DNA of 64,000 nt from Lewinellaceae bacterium (GTDB lineage: Bacteria; Bacteroidota; Bacteroidia; Chitinophagales; Saprospiraceae): NCBI GenBank assembly GCA_016716135.1, contig JADJWX010000010.1, positions 62,001 through 126,000 on the forward strand. Direction: 5' to 3'. Shown here piece after piece: positions 14,702 through 23,998 of the stretch (positions are counted from its first letter, which is position 1; each line of letters opens with the position of its first letter). Position numbers and translations under genes: made by a program. The notes below the pieces were generated by a model. That model saw only the letters and a program-made list of their open reading frames with translations, searched no databases and was not told the origin of the DNA.

Positions 14702-17005
14702 TTACATACGCCAATCAAATCGAAGGGTATAACTCCGCGGCCCTTCGAGTAATGCGGGGCGCACCGAGTAGACTTCATTTAACAAATTGCCGCACAATGC
14801 ACTGACCTTAAGGTGGGCGCCAAACTTTTTTGACATGCGCAGATCTACAACCGTAAATCCGTCATTGTACTCTTTTCTAAAATTTTGAACGCCGGGGATC
14901 AACTCAAAAATCTTGTCAATAGCCTCCATTTGACTGTTGTACTGGACCGACGTGCCAAAACTAAACGAGCCGATAGCATATTCCGCATCCCATTTGAACA
15001 TGTTCCGGTAGCGGTATTTAAGCACATTGGCGCTGTCGGAGGAGCCATAGCCTGTGATAGGTGTCGGATCAAAAACCTCGCCGGGCTTGAGTTTGTACTT
15101 GGGTTCGATTGCCGTATATCCTGTGAGCAGGTAGAGGGTTCCTTTTCCAATTTGGCCTTGACCGGTAATCGACGCTTCAAATCCCCGGATGCGGGTGTCT
15201 CCCACATTTGTAGATTTAAACACAATGGGGATAATTTGTGTCAGGGAAAACTCCATCATTTGGCTGTATTCCTGGATAAATGTTGTTAAATCCACAAAAC
15301 CCTGCCACTTGCCCAGTGAAAATCCTTGCTTGACGCCCAGTTCGGCCGTCCAGCCTGTTTCTGAAACAAGACGCGGGTTGGGCGCCACCCGTCCAATCCC
15401 AAAACCCGTGTCGATAAATCGCTCGGCAATAGTCGGGTACCGGTAGCCCTGCCCATACGATGCCCGGAAAAAAGTTGCCCGGCCAGCCTGGTAATTGGCG
15501 CCAATGCGGTATACCGGTTTCCCTTCTTTGGTTACGCCGTTGTCGAGGGTGTCAAACTCCATGGGGCCGGTTTGAATTATTTCCGGGCTGTGTTGAATAT
15601 TACGCTCATAGCGCACGCCTCCGGAGAGATTGAGGCGGTTGAAGGCCTTGTAGTCCAGTTGGAGGTAACCGGCGTAATTCTGTGAGTTAAAATCACCGTT
15701 GTACAATTCGGCTTTCACAGAAGTCCGGATAGCCACGATACCGGCTGTTGCTACCAGGCCAATATTGTTCATCGGGCGCTGATACTGGTATTCTCCGTAC
15801 AACATCCTGCTGTCGTTGCTCTGGTTGTCGCTGTTGTTGTTGTGCACATGGAAATAGCGCCCCAGGAATTTGTGCCGGTTACCGCCATTATCGAAATACT
15901 GGACAGAAGGGTCGATCATAAATCGCAGGCGCCCTTTGGTGTAGGTGGCCGAGCCGCTTCCGGGGCGGTATATGCCTGTGCTATCGTCGGCCCAGGTAAA
16001 AAAGGAACCGCTGCGCCCAAAGTTAAAGTTGGTATTCAGGCCCAGCGAAAGCCGTTCATTTACCCGGTAACGCAAATTAGGGGTTACGCGCATATACCGG
16101 TTGTACGTGTCTTTGTTGTAGCTGTCGCGATACAATCCGTAAGACCCCAACACAATATCCCATTTGCCTTCTTTTCGCCGGTGTGCAAAACTGAATCCGG
16201 TCTCAATGGGCAAACGGATGCCTCCGGTATCGGGGTCTCCCCACCACTTGGCTTCTGCATTTTTGGGATTACCCCAAACTTCACTGAAAACAGCCACATT
16301 CGTTTCGGGTTTGTCTTTTGCAAAACCGGTGCGAATGTTGATAATGCCGTTCATGGCCGAAGAGCCGTAAAGTGCGGAAGCGGCGCCTTTGAGCACTTCG
16401 ATCTGGCTGATGTTTTCCACCGGGTAGTCGCTCCAGTTCGGAAATCCGGCGTCTACCTGCAAGGCAGGGATATCATCAACCAACATAAGAACGCGCGTGC
16501 CTGCGCCGTAAGAAAACCCGGAGCCGCCCCGAATACTGGCCTGACCATCGAGAATGCTGACCCCCGGGATTTTTACCAGGGATTCGTCTACCTGGGAGGA
16601 ATTGACATTTTCAAGCAGGCGGGGACGAAGCACATCCAACGAAACGGTCACTTCGCCCAGGGGTTTTTCATGTTTGCCGGCTGTAACGGTTGCCTGCTGG
16701 AGCAGGTTGTCGGCATCACCAAGTTGGACATCCAACGTTGTAGTTTTTCCTTCCTGAAGTCTTGCAGCAAGCACCCGGTTTTCGTAGCCGGTGTAATTAA
16801 AAATTACTTCATAATTCCCTGCAGGCAATTCCATCCGGTATTGTCCGGTTGCATCAGTTGCAGCACCACGGCCTCCGGCGCGTACGGTTACGCCGGCCAG
16901 CGTCTCTCCGGTTGATACGTCCGTGACAGTACCTTGAAGCGTGGCGTTTTGGCTGAATACATAAATAGGCAGGGAAATCAAAAACAGGGTAATAAGTGGA
17001 CGCAT
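14702..17005 (-). CDS. TonB-dependent outer-membrane receptor (BtuB/CirA-like)
   Basis: 767 residues. Signal peptide (MRPLITLFLISLPIYVFSQN), then a carboxypeptidase-regulatory-like domain at ~22-100 (GTVTDVSTGETLAGVTVRAG). The plug domain is at ~110-235, with SILDGQASIRGGSGFSYGAG and VEVLKG-type text (QIEVLKGAASALYGSSAMNG). The remainder is a ~22-strand barrel ending in an aromatic-rich strand (YTLRFDWRM). Such receptors import iron chelates, cobalamin or small glycans with TonB energy; the substrate cannot be assigned because no siderophore, B12 or glycan genes are adjacent. A promoter-like core lies at 17080-17087. Confidence 0.93.
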   Translation of the reverse strand: MRPLITLFLISLPIYVFSQNATLQGTVTDVSTGETLAGVTVRAGGRGAATDATGQYRMELPAGNYEVIFNYTGYENRVLAARLQEGKTTTLDVQLGDADNLLQQATVTAGKHEKPLGEVTVSLDVLRPRLLENVNSSQVDESLVKIPGVSILDGQASIRGGSGFSYGAGTRVLMLVDDIPALQVDAGFPNWSDYPVENISQIEVLKGAASALYGSSAMNGIINIRTGFAKDKPETNVAVFSEVWGNPKNAEAKWWGDPDTGGIRLPIETGFSFAHRRKEGKWDIVLGSYGLYRDSYNKDTYNRYMRVTPNLRYRVNERLSLGLNTNFNFGRSGSFFTWADDSTGIYRPGSGSATYTKGRLRFMIDPSVQYFDNGGNRHKFLGRYFHVHNNNSDNQSNDSRMLYGEYQYQRPMNNIGLVATAGIVAIRTSVKAELYNGDFNSQNYAGYLQLDYKAFNRLNLSGGVRYERNIQHSPEIIQTGPMEFDTLDNGVTKEGKPVYRIGANYQAGRATFFRASYGQGYRYPTIAERFIDTGFGIGRVAPNPRLVSETGWTAELGVKQGFSLGKWQGFVDLTTFIQEYSQMMEFSLTQIIPIVFKSTNVGDTRIRGFEASITGQGQIGKGTLYLLTGYTAIEPKYKLKPGEVFDPTPITGYGSSDSANVLKYRYRNMFKWDAEYAIGSFSFGTSVQYNSQMEAIDKIFELIPGVQNFRKEYNDGFTVVDLRMSKKFGAHLKVSALCGNLLNEVYSVRPALLEGPRSYTLRFDWRM

Positions 17006-17079
17006 ACGATCGGTATTGTTTAGGTGAATACAACTCCGAAGCGGGGATTCAAAACAAACACTTCCGCAGAAGTGGGGCG

Positions 17080-17087
17080 TAAATGTA
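17080..17087 (-). promoter_or_regulatory. Candidate promoter of the TonB receptor gene
   Basis: Minus strand TACATTTA followed by CGCCCC; one base off TAnnTTTG. Leader ~68 nt. Confidence 0.4.
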
Positions 17088-17173
17088 GTGATTTTTGGTA
17101 CGCCGCATATAATCGTAATATGTCAACTTGGACACGCGCTCAATTTGCTTCCGGGATTCAATATCCGGCCGGT

Positions 17174-19159
17174 TTAATTTCTCAAGCGCAATACCACTTT
17201 GGTTTCTTCGCGGTAGATATTGGCAGTATGGTTATACCGGATTTCCAGACTGATTTTTTCAGGAGGAATGCCGCCTGCAACAAATTGTCTTTTCAGCGCC
17301 GCCAATTTTAGTGCCGCGAGTGTTTCCAAACTAATCGGGTTGCCGGCAAGTACCGTTTGCACCTGATTTTTCGTTTCGCCATTTTCATTATTTACAAGGC
17401 TGTAACTGACCGGGCTTTCTCCCAATTCGCCGCCGTATTTGCTATTCAGACGGTATCCCAGGGTATATTGGTCTTCCTGGAGTTCTGTGCTCAGAGCAAG
17501 ACGATCCAAAAAAGACCCTTGCGTTTCCAACTGCCGGATTCGGGCGATCAGGTGATTAACCAAGGCCACCTGACCAGGGGGCAGGCGGTATGCCTCCGCA
17601 TCATCCGCAAAATGATAGGTGATGGCGGCGGCACCTGGGACGACAAACGTTCGAACAGGGTAGAGGCCTGCCGGCTTGTCCGGAACGGCATTTAAAGCTT
17701 CTGTAAACAAATCGCTTACGCAGTCGGCGTTGCCATCGCGGATACAGCTGTACTCATCCATTTCGGGTCGCAGGGTTTCGCATTGTTGCACCAGGCGATT
17801 TTGCGCGCCACTTAATGTTTCCAATTCGCTGTTTAAAGCGGCACTTTGGGCTTTTATCGCCTGGAGGCTGGCCAAGGATGCGGCAGAAATACTGGCGCCC
17901 TGGTTCGTTGCATTGCGCACCAGTTGTTCTGCCTGCAGGCGTTTTACATCAATGGAAGATGCTGTTTGTCGCAACATTTCAAGGCTATGGCCTGCCCTGC
18001 CAAGCTGGCTGGCACAGCTATCGGCAGCCAGTTCTTTTTTATTCCGGGTTGTGGCGTTTGAGCCTGTCACTATCGTTGCCGTTCCTGCGTTTTGTTGTGC
18101 ACGCAGCACCGCAGCTTGTTGTTCAAACTGTCTGGCCAGTTCCTGTACCTCCTGTTCTGCGGTTTCGAGTAAATCAATCGAAACAGACGGGTCAGTTCCG
18201 GGGGCTGAAGGTTGCGACGCCTTTGCCTGTTTGCTGAACGTATAGCTTGCCCCGAATTCAAAAGTTGTACCCAGGCTGCTGTGTAATTCAGCCGATGCAA
18301 TGAGCCGTAAATAAGTTGTTGGTGAAACACCGAGCTGAAAATGATAGCCGGCCTGATCGGTCCGCATACCTGCTCCGACCATGAGACGATTTTCTTTTAA
18401 AAAATAGGCATTGAGATTCAGGTCGAAAACACCACGTTTGAGCGGTCGCGTACCCGAAAGCGCGCGAAAAGCAATATTGGGTTCCATGGAAAATCCGTTG
18501 CCCACATACCGGAAGCGCATATTAGCCAAAACATGAGGAATCATATCGTACAAACCACCTTGCTGTGCCGGGCTTGCGCCTTCGATCGAAATATCACTGG
18601 TGAAAAGCTGAGTCGCGGCCACATCAAAGGCAAAAAAGGAGCCCTGCGGAATCCGGTATTCAAAAGCCAGTCCCGGCCCACCGTCAAACTGGGTGTTTTG
18701 CGATTGGCCGTAAAAAACCGACAGGTCGAGAATGTCGCTCAGCCGCAGGCCTTCAAAATCAAAATTTTGATTTAAAACACTTGCCGCAGCGCCTAAAGAC
18801 AAACGCATGCGTGCATTCCGAATTAAATGGTATCCGAAGAAGCCGCTAAATTGGAAGCGGCTGAGAATGTGCGCTTTGTCGCCAATTACTTGCGCGGCCA
18901 GGCCAATACGGTCGGTAAACCATGGCGACAGGTCGGCATGGAACAAGTACGTGTTTGGACGAACATCGACGTCGAGGTTTTGGAACTGACTGCGGTACAC
19001 GGCAGTAATTTCACCTTCCTGATTGTACCCTTGTCCGGCTGGATTGAACAAGCGAGGGTTCCAGGTATAATAATTTAGGAAAGGAGTTTGTTGAGCCGGC
19101 AACCTGCATGGTCCGCAAAGGAGAAAAACAAAAACCGGTAAGTATTGGAATGCACGCAT
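17174..19159 (-). CDS. PorP/SprF-type outer-membrane protein fused to coiled coil and OmpA-like tail
   Basis: 661 residues in three parts. A signal peptide is followed by a PorP/SprF barrel (~25-310): it starts PFLNYYTWNPRLFNPAGQG, the family's usual opening, and ends TTFEFGASYTFSK. SprF-type proteins help deliver or anchor T9SS type B cargo. Residues ~325-475 are helical and coiled-coil rich (LLETAEQEVQELARQFEQQ). The last ~190 residues end in LAALKLAALKRQFVAGG-IPPEKISLEIRY and a basic tail that resembles a degenerate OmpA peptidoglycan-binding domain. Typical PorP/SprF proteins are ~300-350 residues, so this is a double-length version. It is the third gene after a type B sorted protein 29 bp upstream, its presumed cargo. 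The OmpA reading is inference. Confidence 0.85.
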   Translation of the reverse strand: MRAFQYLPVFVFLLCGPCRLPAQQTPFLNYYTWNPRLFNPAGQGYNQEGEITAVYRSQFQNLDVDVRPNTYLFHADLSPWFTDRIGLAAQVIGDKAHILSRFQFSGFFGYHLIRNARMRLSLGAAASVLNQNFDFEGLRLSDILDLSVFYGQSQNTQFDGGPGLAFEYRIPQGSFFAFDVAATQLFTSDISIEGASPAQQGGLYDMIPHVLANMRFRYVGNGFSMEPNIAFRALSGTRPLKRGVFDLNLNAYFLKENRLMVGAGMRTDQAGYHFQLGVSPTTYLRLIASAELHSSLGTTFEFGASYTFSKQAKASQPSAPGTDPSVSIDLLETAEQEVQELARQFEQQAAVLRAQQNAGTATIVTGSNATTRNKKELAADSCASQLGRAGHSLEMLRQTASSIDVKRLQAEQLVRNATNQGASISAASLASLQAIKAQSAALNSELETLSGAQNRLVQQCETLRPEMDEYSCIRDGNADCVSDLFTEALNAVPDKPAGLYPVRTFVVPGAAAITYHFADDAEAYRLPPGQVALVNHLIARIRQLETQGSFLDRLALSTELQEDQYTLGYRLNSKYGGELGESPVSYSLVNNENGETKNQVQTVLAGNPISLETLAALKLAALKRQFVAGGIPPEKISLEIRYNHTANIYREETKVVLRLRN

Positions 19160-19188
19160 GGTGGATTATTTTGTAGAAATGGTAAAGA

Positions 19189-21204
19189 TTAACGCCGCCG
19201 CAGAATGGTAACTGCGCCCCGGAGTGTTTCACCGGTGGGCGGGGTAATGACGTAATAATATGCGCCATCCGGGTATGGTGTTGCGTCAAAGATGGTGGCT
19301 AAGGTGCTTTCGTAAACCAGCGCACCATTCCGGTTAAATAGCCGGATAGTGTACGTTTCAGGGGCTGTGATGGTTTCCGGCAACAATATTTCCCAGGTGT
19401 CATTCAGCCCGTCGCCGTTTGGCGTGATCAATTCCGGAATAAAAATGCCATCCGATGTGACTGGGAGCACCGTGACCACAACCTCTTTCGGCAAGCTTGT
19501 ACATCCGGCATTGCTGCCATACAGTGCATAAATTACCCTTCCGGGCGTCTGAATGTTGTCCAACTGAAAAATTTGATTTAGCACGGGTCCGTTGCCGGTA
19601 GCGGCAATATTGCGCACATTGGTAGAGGTGGCAACCCAGGCAAGCCGGTCTCCGGAAGTAGTACAACTCAAACTGGCCTGTTCACCATTAACTACCGACA
19701 AAGCGTTTTCCTGGCAAAAGACCTGCGGTTCGTCCACTTGTACGATGTCCTTTTCAGCGCTGTTCGTACACCCGTTGTCGGTGGCTGTAACAGTGATGGA
19801 GTACTTGTTTATACCATTTACCTGGGGCGATACCGTATTGGCACTGTTGGTCGTATTGTCATTCCAAACATAAAGCACGGGCTCCTGGGTGATGGCTGTC
19901 AGGACAATACTTTCATTATCACAAATAGTATCGCGGGGGCTCAGGATCGAAATCTGAGGTTTGCTGATATCCTGGGTGATCAAAAGCCCTGCGGCGCCCT
20001 GGCAACCATTGTTTGTTGCCGTCGCCGTTACCGAGTAAATACCCGGAGCGTCAACGGTCAGGTTGGGTCCGGTGGTGCCGTCAGACCAGCGGAACGTAAA
20101 AGGAGAAGCACCCGGCGCCTGACTGGCTGTTGCCTGCAATTTGATTTCTTTTAACCGGCAGTTAAGGCGGCCGGTAACGGGTTCGCGGGTGATCTGGGTG
20201 CTGATTACCGGAATATTGCCGGCCACCAATTCAACGGCCGCCGTAGCAGTACAACCATTGTCGCTGCGTACAATCGTAAGCGTATAGGTGCCGGGAGCAC
20301 CAACCAGCGGACTGCTGGTAGTATCGCCCTCGACGATAATACCACTGGCGCTGGAGGCCCAGCTAAATCTTGTATTGTCTGATCCGCCGGCATTTTGCGT
20401 GGAAACACCAATGATTTTTTGCTTACAGGCAATCAGCGTTTGAATTTCCGGTTGAATTGCGACTTCGGGTAGTTCCGGAGGACTAACGCCGATAATATTA
20501 CTGCCCGAACAATTCGCCGGGCCGGATAGGCTATACCGGAAGGTGCCGGGCTGGCTGGCCGTATATGTTGGCGATGTAGCCCCGGCGATATCGATAAATT
20601 GACCGTTTACCAACTGTGCCCATTGCGGTTTAATGGCTGGCGATGGCGGTTGGGAGCCTTTGAGGATCACGGCATCGCCGGGAAAACAAGTGAGTACGGG
20701 AGGGTTCGGAACAGGTTCAATATCGACGAACAAGAGGGCATTCGTGTACGCAACATGGAAAGAATAGTTCAATGTGCAAATCGAGCAGGGGGCATTAAAT
20801 GGCGGGCAATCTTTGGCGGTGATGTTTAAGGTGTATAAACCCTCCTGCAGATTCATCTGACTATTTGGGAGATGAAATGTATTTGTGGCCCGGTCATAAC
20901 TCAAAATAAACGTAGAACTCTTATAGGTTAATGTTGCCGTAAGCGTTGTGCTGTCTTCAAAATACTTTTCCGTATTGCCTTCATAATCAAGTACAAGGTC
21001 AAAATCGGTGACTGTCCGGGTGCACTGGATAAAAACCGTGTCCTGGTTATCGGGCAACTTGGGATGCGGCGCCTGATTCAAAATGACCCTCGACATAACG
21101 GGGTTTAAACTCAAACAATTTTGAGAAATGACCGCATCAATAGTTACACACAAAAAAATAAGTATTGATAGTGGATATGCTGCTTTTTTAAAAATCGGAC
21201 TCAC
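19189..21204 (-). CDS. T9SS type B sorted surface protein
   Basis: 671 residues. Signal peptide (YPLSILIFLCVTIDAVISQN). The middle (~190-570) is made of Ig/PKD-like modules rich in paired cysteines, e.g. ITVTATDNGCTNSAEKD and YSVTATATNNGCQGAAG. The last ~85 residues are a gliding-motility-type (CHU_C, type B) sorting domain with the signature FIPELITPNGDGLNDTWEI, then YTIRLFNRNGALVY and the end YPDGAYYYVITPPTGETLRG. Such proteins cross the outer membrane through T9SS and usually pair with a PorP/SprF protein, which is encoded 29 bp downstream here. Likely an adhesin or surface filament component; the ligand is unknown. Confidence 0.9.
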   Translation of the reverse strand: MSPIFKKAAYPLSILIFLCVTIDAVISQNCLSLNPVMSRVILNQAPHPKLPDNQDTVFIQCTRTVTDFDLVLDYEGNTEKYFEDSTTLTATLTYKSSTFILSYDRATNTFHLPNSQMNLQEGLYTLNITAKDCPPFNAPCSICTLNYSFHVAYTNALLFVDIEPVPNPPVLTCFPGDAVILKGSQPPSPAIKPQWAQLVNGQFIDIAGATSPTYTASQPGTFRYSLSGPANCSGSNIIGVSPPELPEVAIQPEIQTLIACKQKIIGVSTQNAGGSDNTRFSWASSASGIIVEGDTTSSPLVGAPGTYTLTIVRSDNGCTATAAVELVAGNIPVISTQITREPVTGRLNCRLKEIKLQATASQAPGASPFTFRWSDGTTGPNLTVDAPGIYSVTATATNNGCQGAAGLLITQDISKPQISILSPRDTICDNESIVLTAITQEPVLYVWNDNTTNSANTVSPQVNGINKYSITVTATDNGCTNSAEKDIVQVDEPQVFCQENALSVVNGEQASLSCTTSGDRLAWVATSTNVRNIAATGNGPVLNQIFQLDNIQTPGRVIYALYGSNAGCTSLPKEVVVTVLPVTSDGIFIPELITPNGDGLNDTWEILLPETITAPETYTIRLFNRNGALVYESTLATIFDATPYPDGAYYYVITPPTGETLRGAVTILRRR

Positions 21205-21331
21205 AGTAGTTTGTATTTTTTATGACAGGGGTTCAGGTTCTTTTTTTACTGGAAAACCGGCTCTGAATGCCGGCCATGCCGCAATTACGCCCGACAGGAA
21301 AAAGTACCCGGACAGCCCCCCAACTTTGCGA

Positions 21332-22768
21332 TCACATAGCATCTTTTTTTTCCCATTCTTCTATTTCACGCAATTGCTTCTCGTACAAATACCGTTTCCA
21401 GAAGCGGCGTACAGGATTGAATAAAAAATACACAACCAGTATAATGCCAACTGCGATCAACCCTGCATGAAAATAATTTAACCGCCGGATATGGATCGCT
21501 TTGTCGGCATGTAACAACAGGGTGTTGAAATCGCTATCGTATACTTCCAGCGTGTGTGCGCCGTTTTTGCACAACTTACATGTGGATTTGGGTATTGCCA
21601 TCAAAGTATCAGTCTGCTCAACAAAGTAGCGCGCTTTCGGCACCTGGTCTTGAGACAGAAAAACGATAAACGGCGGATTGCCACCCAAAAAACGCAGATA
21701 AAAGGCATCGCTGTCTTCCCCTTCCAGCGTGACCTGGATGGTGTCAAAAGGACTGATCTCCCGGGGGCGATTGAAGGGAGCGTTTTTCCCAAGATCGGCG
21801 ATGCGGAAAGAGTGTACGGTATCTCCCAGGTCATTCAGAATGAGTTGATACCGGCCGAAGTCGGATTCGGATAACGTCCAACGCCAGCCTTTGACACTAC
21901 TCGTATCAATCACAGGGTTTACGGCATAATTCAGCGTATACGAAAATGTTTTTCCACCCTTTTTATCGGGCAGGCTTGCGGCCAGCGGAACATTTTTTAT
22001 CGCTTCCGCAACAAGCGGCGATGAAGGCTTTTCCGGCGAATATTTGTCGACAAAACTCATAAATGCCTTGATCTTCTGAGTCGATTCCACCTCCTTCGCC
22101 GCCTGGTTGAACGCTGCTCTTTCTTCATCGGTCACCGCTGTGCTTTCCGCGGCAATTGCGTTGGTTGGCTGCTGCGGATTGTTGTCTGTACTGTCTTTTC
22201 CCGGATTGAGATTTGCAGCCGGTTCGCCGTTTTCGCTGATGGTAAAATTTAATTTAAATGGTTGCGCCAACGTAACAACTTCAAATTGATTCGATTTTGT
22301 TTTTCGCCATACTTTAGGACTAATCAACAAACCGGCATTGCCTGCGGCGGAGAGCTGAAAACGTTGAAAAAGTTTGACGCTGCGCGACCGTTTTTCATTA
22401 CGTGCCGGTGAAAGCAAGCCACCTTCATGGTTGAATTGAAATCCCCAAACCAAACTCTGATCATCGGGAATAGAGTCGTAGCGGAATTTAAATAGGACCA
22501 TCAGGTCTATGGTGCCGTCCAAACTGCGATTGACCGAATGCGCTGTGCGGCCCGGATAATCAGCCCCGTTGTGTTTAACCACCCAGTTGATATCGGCCTG
22601 GTAGGTGTATCCGTCTATGTTGAAGGAAACTGTTTGCTGCGCACTCCCTTTATGCGAAAGGGCAAAGAATAAAAACAGCAACACTACCGGTAGTATCTTA
22701 TGGTGATTAGTTACAGCCGGCAGCCCCAAACAATCAAGGCTCTTCAGTGATTGTATCGAACGTTGCAT
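21332..22768 (-). CDS. Exported protein with C-terminal membrane anchor, function unknown
   Basis: 478 residues. A long N-terminal leader ends in a signal sequence (ILPVVLLFLFFALSHKGSAQQ). Residues ~45-170 form one beta-rich region (SFNIDGYTYQADINWVVKH), then a Pro/Asn/Ser-rich linker (~175-205), a helical stretch (~210-260) and a second beta domain (~275-410) with a CKLC pair. One membrane helix at ~432-452 is followed by a short basic and acidic tail (LYEKQLREIEEWEKKDAM). The topology suggests an inner-membrane protein with a large periplasmic part. No family is recognised. It is the first gene of the type B cluster, 127 bp before the sorted protein; a supporting role is inferred only from position. 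Confidence 0.72.
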   Translation of the reverse strand: MQRSIQSLKSLDCLGLPAVTNHHKILPVVLLFLFFALSHKGSAQQTVSFNIDGYTYQADINWVVKHNGADYPGRTAHSVNRSLDGTIDLMVLFKFRYDSIPDDQSLVWGFQFNHEGGLLSPARNEKRSRSVKLFQRFQLSAAGNAGLLISPKVWRKTKSNQFEVVTLAQPFKLNFTISENGEPAANLNPGKDSTDNNPQQPTNAIAAESTAVTDEERAAFNQAAKEVESTQKIKAFMSFVDKYSPEKPSSPLVAEAIKNVPLAASLPDKKGGKTFSYTLNYAVNPVIDTSSVKGWRWTLSESDFGRYQLILNDLGDTVHSFRIADLGKNAPFNRPREISPFDTIQVTLEGEDSDAFYLRFLGGNPPFIVFLSQDQVPKARYFVEQTDTLMAIPKSTCKLCKNGAHTLEVYDSDFNTLLLHADKAIHIRRLNYFHAGLIAVGIILVVYFLFNPVRRFWKRYLYEKQLREIEEWEKKDAM

Positions 22769-22826
22769 ATAGTTTTTGAGAAACCCGGTTGAAAAGCCGG
22801 GATTATAGCATGTTGTGATTGGCGAG

Positions 22827-22859
22827 TTGGCAGTGGATTAAAACTCAGGAGTACCTTTG
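22827..22859 (+). promoter_or_regulatory. Candidate promoter of the SDR gene
   Basis: TTG at 22827-22829 and TACCTTTG at 22852-22859, 22 bp apart, the latter an exact TAnnTTTG match. This leaves a ~130 nt leader before the ATG at 22997, with no obvious stable fold seen by eye. Confidence 0.45.
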
Positions 22860-22996
22860 CTTCAGCCAAGTTAATGTCTTTACCATAATCTGGCCAAATC
22901 CATCCTAAACAAAAATTATACCCAAACTGCGGTACGCGCGCCTGCTGTTTCAGTTCTTGGGATCTTGGACGAAAATCAGACGAACCGACACTCAGC

Positions 22997-23971
22997 ATGA
23001 TCATAGCCGTTACCGGAGCAACGGGACTTATTGGCGCTGCACTTTGCCGGCAGCTGGTGCAACAAGGCTACCGGGTGCGTTGTATGGTCCGTCAAAGTGA
23101 CCACAGTCTTTCAGGCTTGCCGGTAGATCGCGTCCGGGGAAGTTTGCAGGACGCTGCCGGTTTGGAACAGTTATGTGCCGGAGCCGGGGTTTTATTTCAT
23201 GCGGCCGGGCTGATCAGTATCGGCAATATACCGGAAGCCGAGCTTTGGAAAACCAATGTAGCGGGTACCGGACAAGTTATCACAGCGTGCCGGAAAGCCG
23301 GCATCCGCCGACTGGTTTATTTTAGCTCCGTACATGCCTTTGAAGCACCACCCTCTAATGCTGTTTTTGACGAAACGGCTCCTCCGGCCACCCGGTTCCC
23401 TTACGAACGCAGCAAAGCTGCAGCGCAGGCGCTGGTTTTAGCGGCCAATGGGATCGGTGGGTTGGAGACAATTTGCCTGAACCCGACCAGTGTGCTCGGC
23501 CCCTGGGATTTCAAGCCTTCGTTGCAAGGCCAAATGTTGCTCGATTTGCTTGCCGGGCGTATTCCGGTGCTCAGCCCCGGTGGGTTTGATTGGGTGGACA
23601 GCCGCGATGTAGCCGCCGCTGCCGTTGCAGCCATGCGCAACGGTTGTCCCGGAGAAGCATATCTGATTTCCGGGCGATTTGCGACACTGCGGGAACTGGC
23701 TCAATTAATCGGCATGGTGTCGCAGCGTCGTATGCCATCCCGAACGCTACCGTTTTGGTTTTTAAAATCAATCACCCCGGTTTTGGAAGGTTGGAGCCGT
23801 ATGTCGGGCCGAAAAGCCCTCTTTACCCGGGAGGCACTGTCGCATGTGAAATCCGGACATCCCGAAGTGTCACACCGCAAGGCGTCGCGGGACTTTGGCT
23901 ACAAACCACGTCCGCTGGAAGAAACCGTGCAGGATATGTACCGTTGGTTTTTGGATCACTATTTGAAATAA
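22997..23971 (+). CDS. NAD(P)-dependent epimerase/dehydratase-type SDR (3-beta-HSD/DFR-like)
   Basis: 324 residues, extended short-chain dehydrogenase. The cofactor motif is MIIAVTGATGLIGAAL (GxxGxxG at 7-13), followed by LFHAAGLISIG and the catalytic Tyr136/Lys140 in PYERSK with Ser110/Ser111 in YFSSVHAF. The substrate-side C-terminal part has VDSRDVAAAAVAAM and GEAYLISG, typical of the dihydroflavonol-reductase / 3-beta-hydroxysteroid-dehydrogenase branch. The exact substrate is not fixed by sequence. The steroid-5-alpha-reductase homologue follows after 27 bp on the same strand, which makes a steroid- or isoprenoid-like substrate plausible. Confidence 0.85.
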   Translation: MIIAVTGATGLIGAALCRQLVQQGYRVRCMVRQSDHSLSGLPVDRVRGSLQDAAGLEQLCAGAGVLFHAAGLISIGNIPEAELWKTNVAGTGQVITACRKAGIRRLVYFSSVHAFEAPPSNAVFDETAPPATRFPYERSKAAAQALVLAANGIGGLETICLNPTSVLGPWDFKPSLQGQMLLDLLAGRIPVLSPGGFDWVDSRDVAAAAVAAMRNGCPGEAYLISGRFATLRELAQLIGMVSQRRMPSRTLPFWFLKSITPVLEGWSRMSGRKALFTREALSHVKSGHPEVSHRKASRDFGYKPRPLEETVQDMYRWFLDHYLK

Positions 23972-23998
23972 AGCAATAAACAACCTCTACGCATACCA

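Noticed and set aside
15842..16915. 357-codon + strand frame
   Set aside because: Antisense of the TonB receptor; composition typical of a shadow frame.
22744..23004. 86-codon minus-strand frame between the divergent genes
   Set aside because: Low-complexity text without signal, domain or promoter; it would overlap the start of both neighbours.
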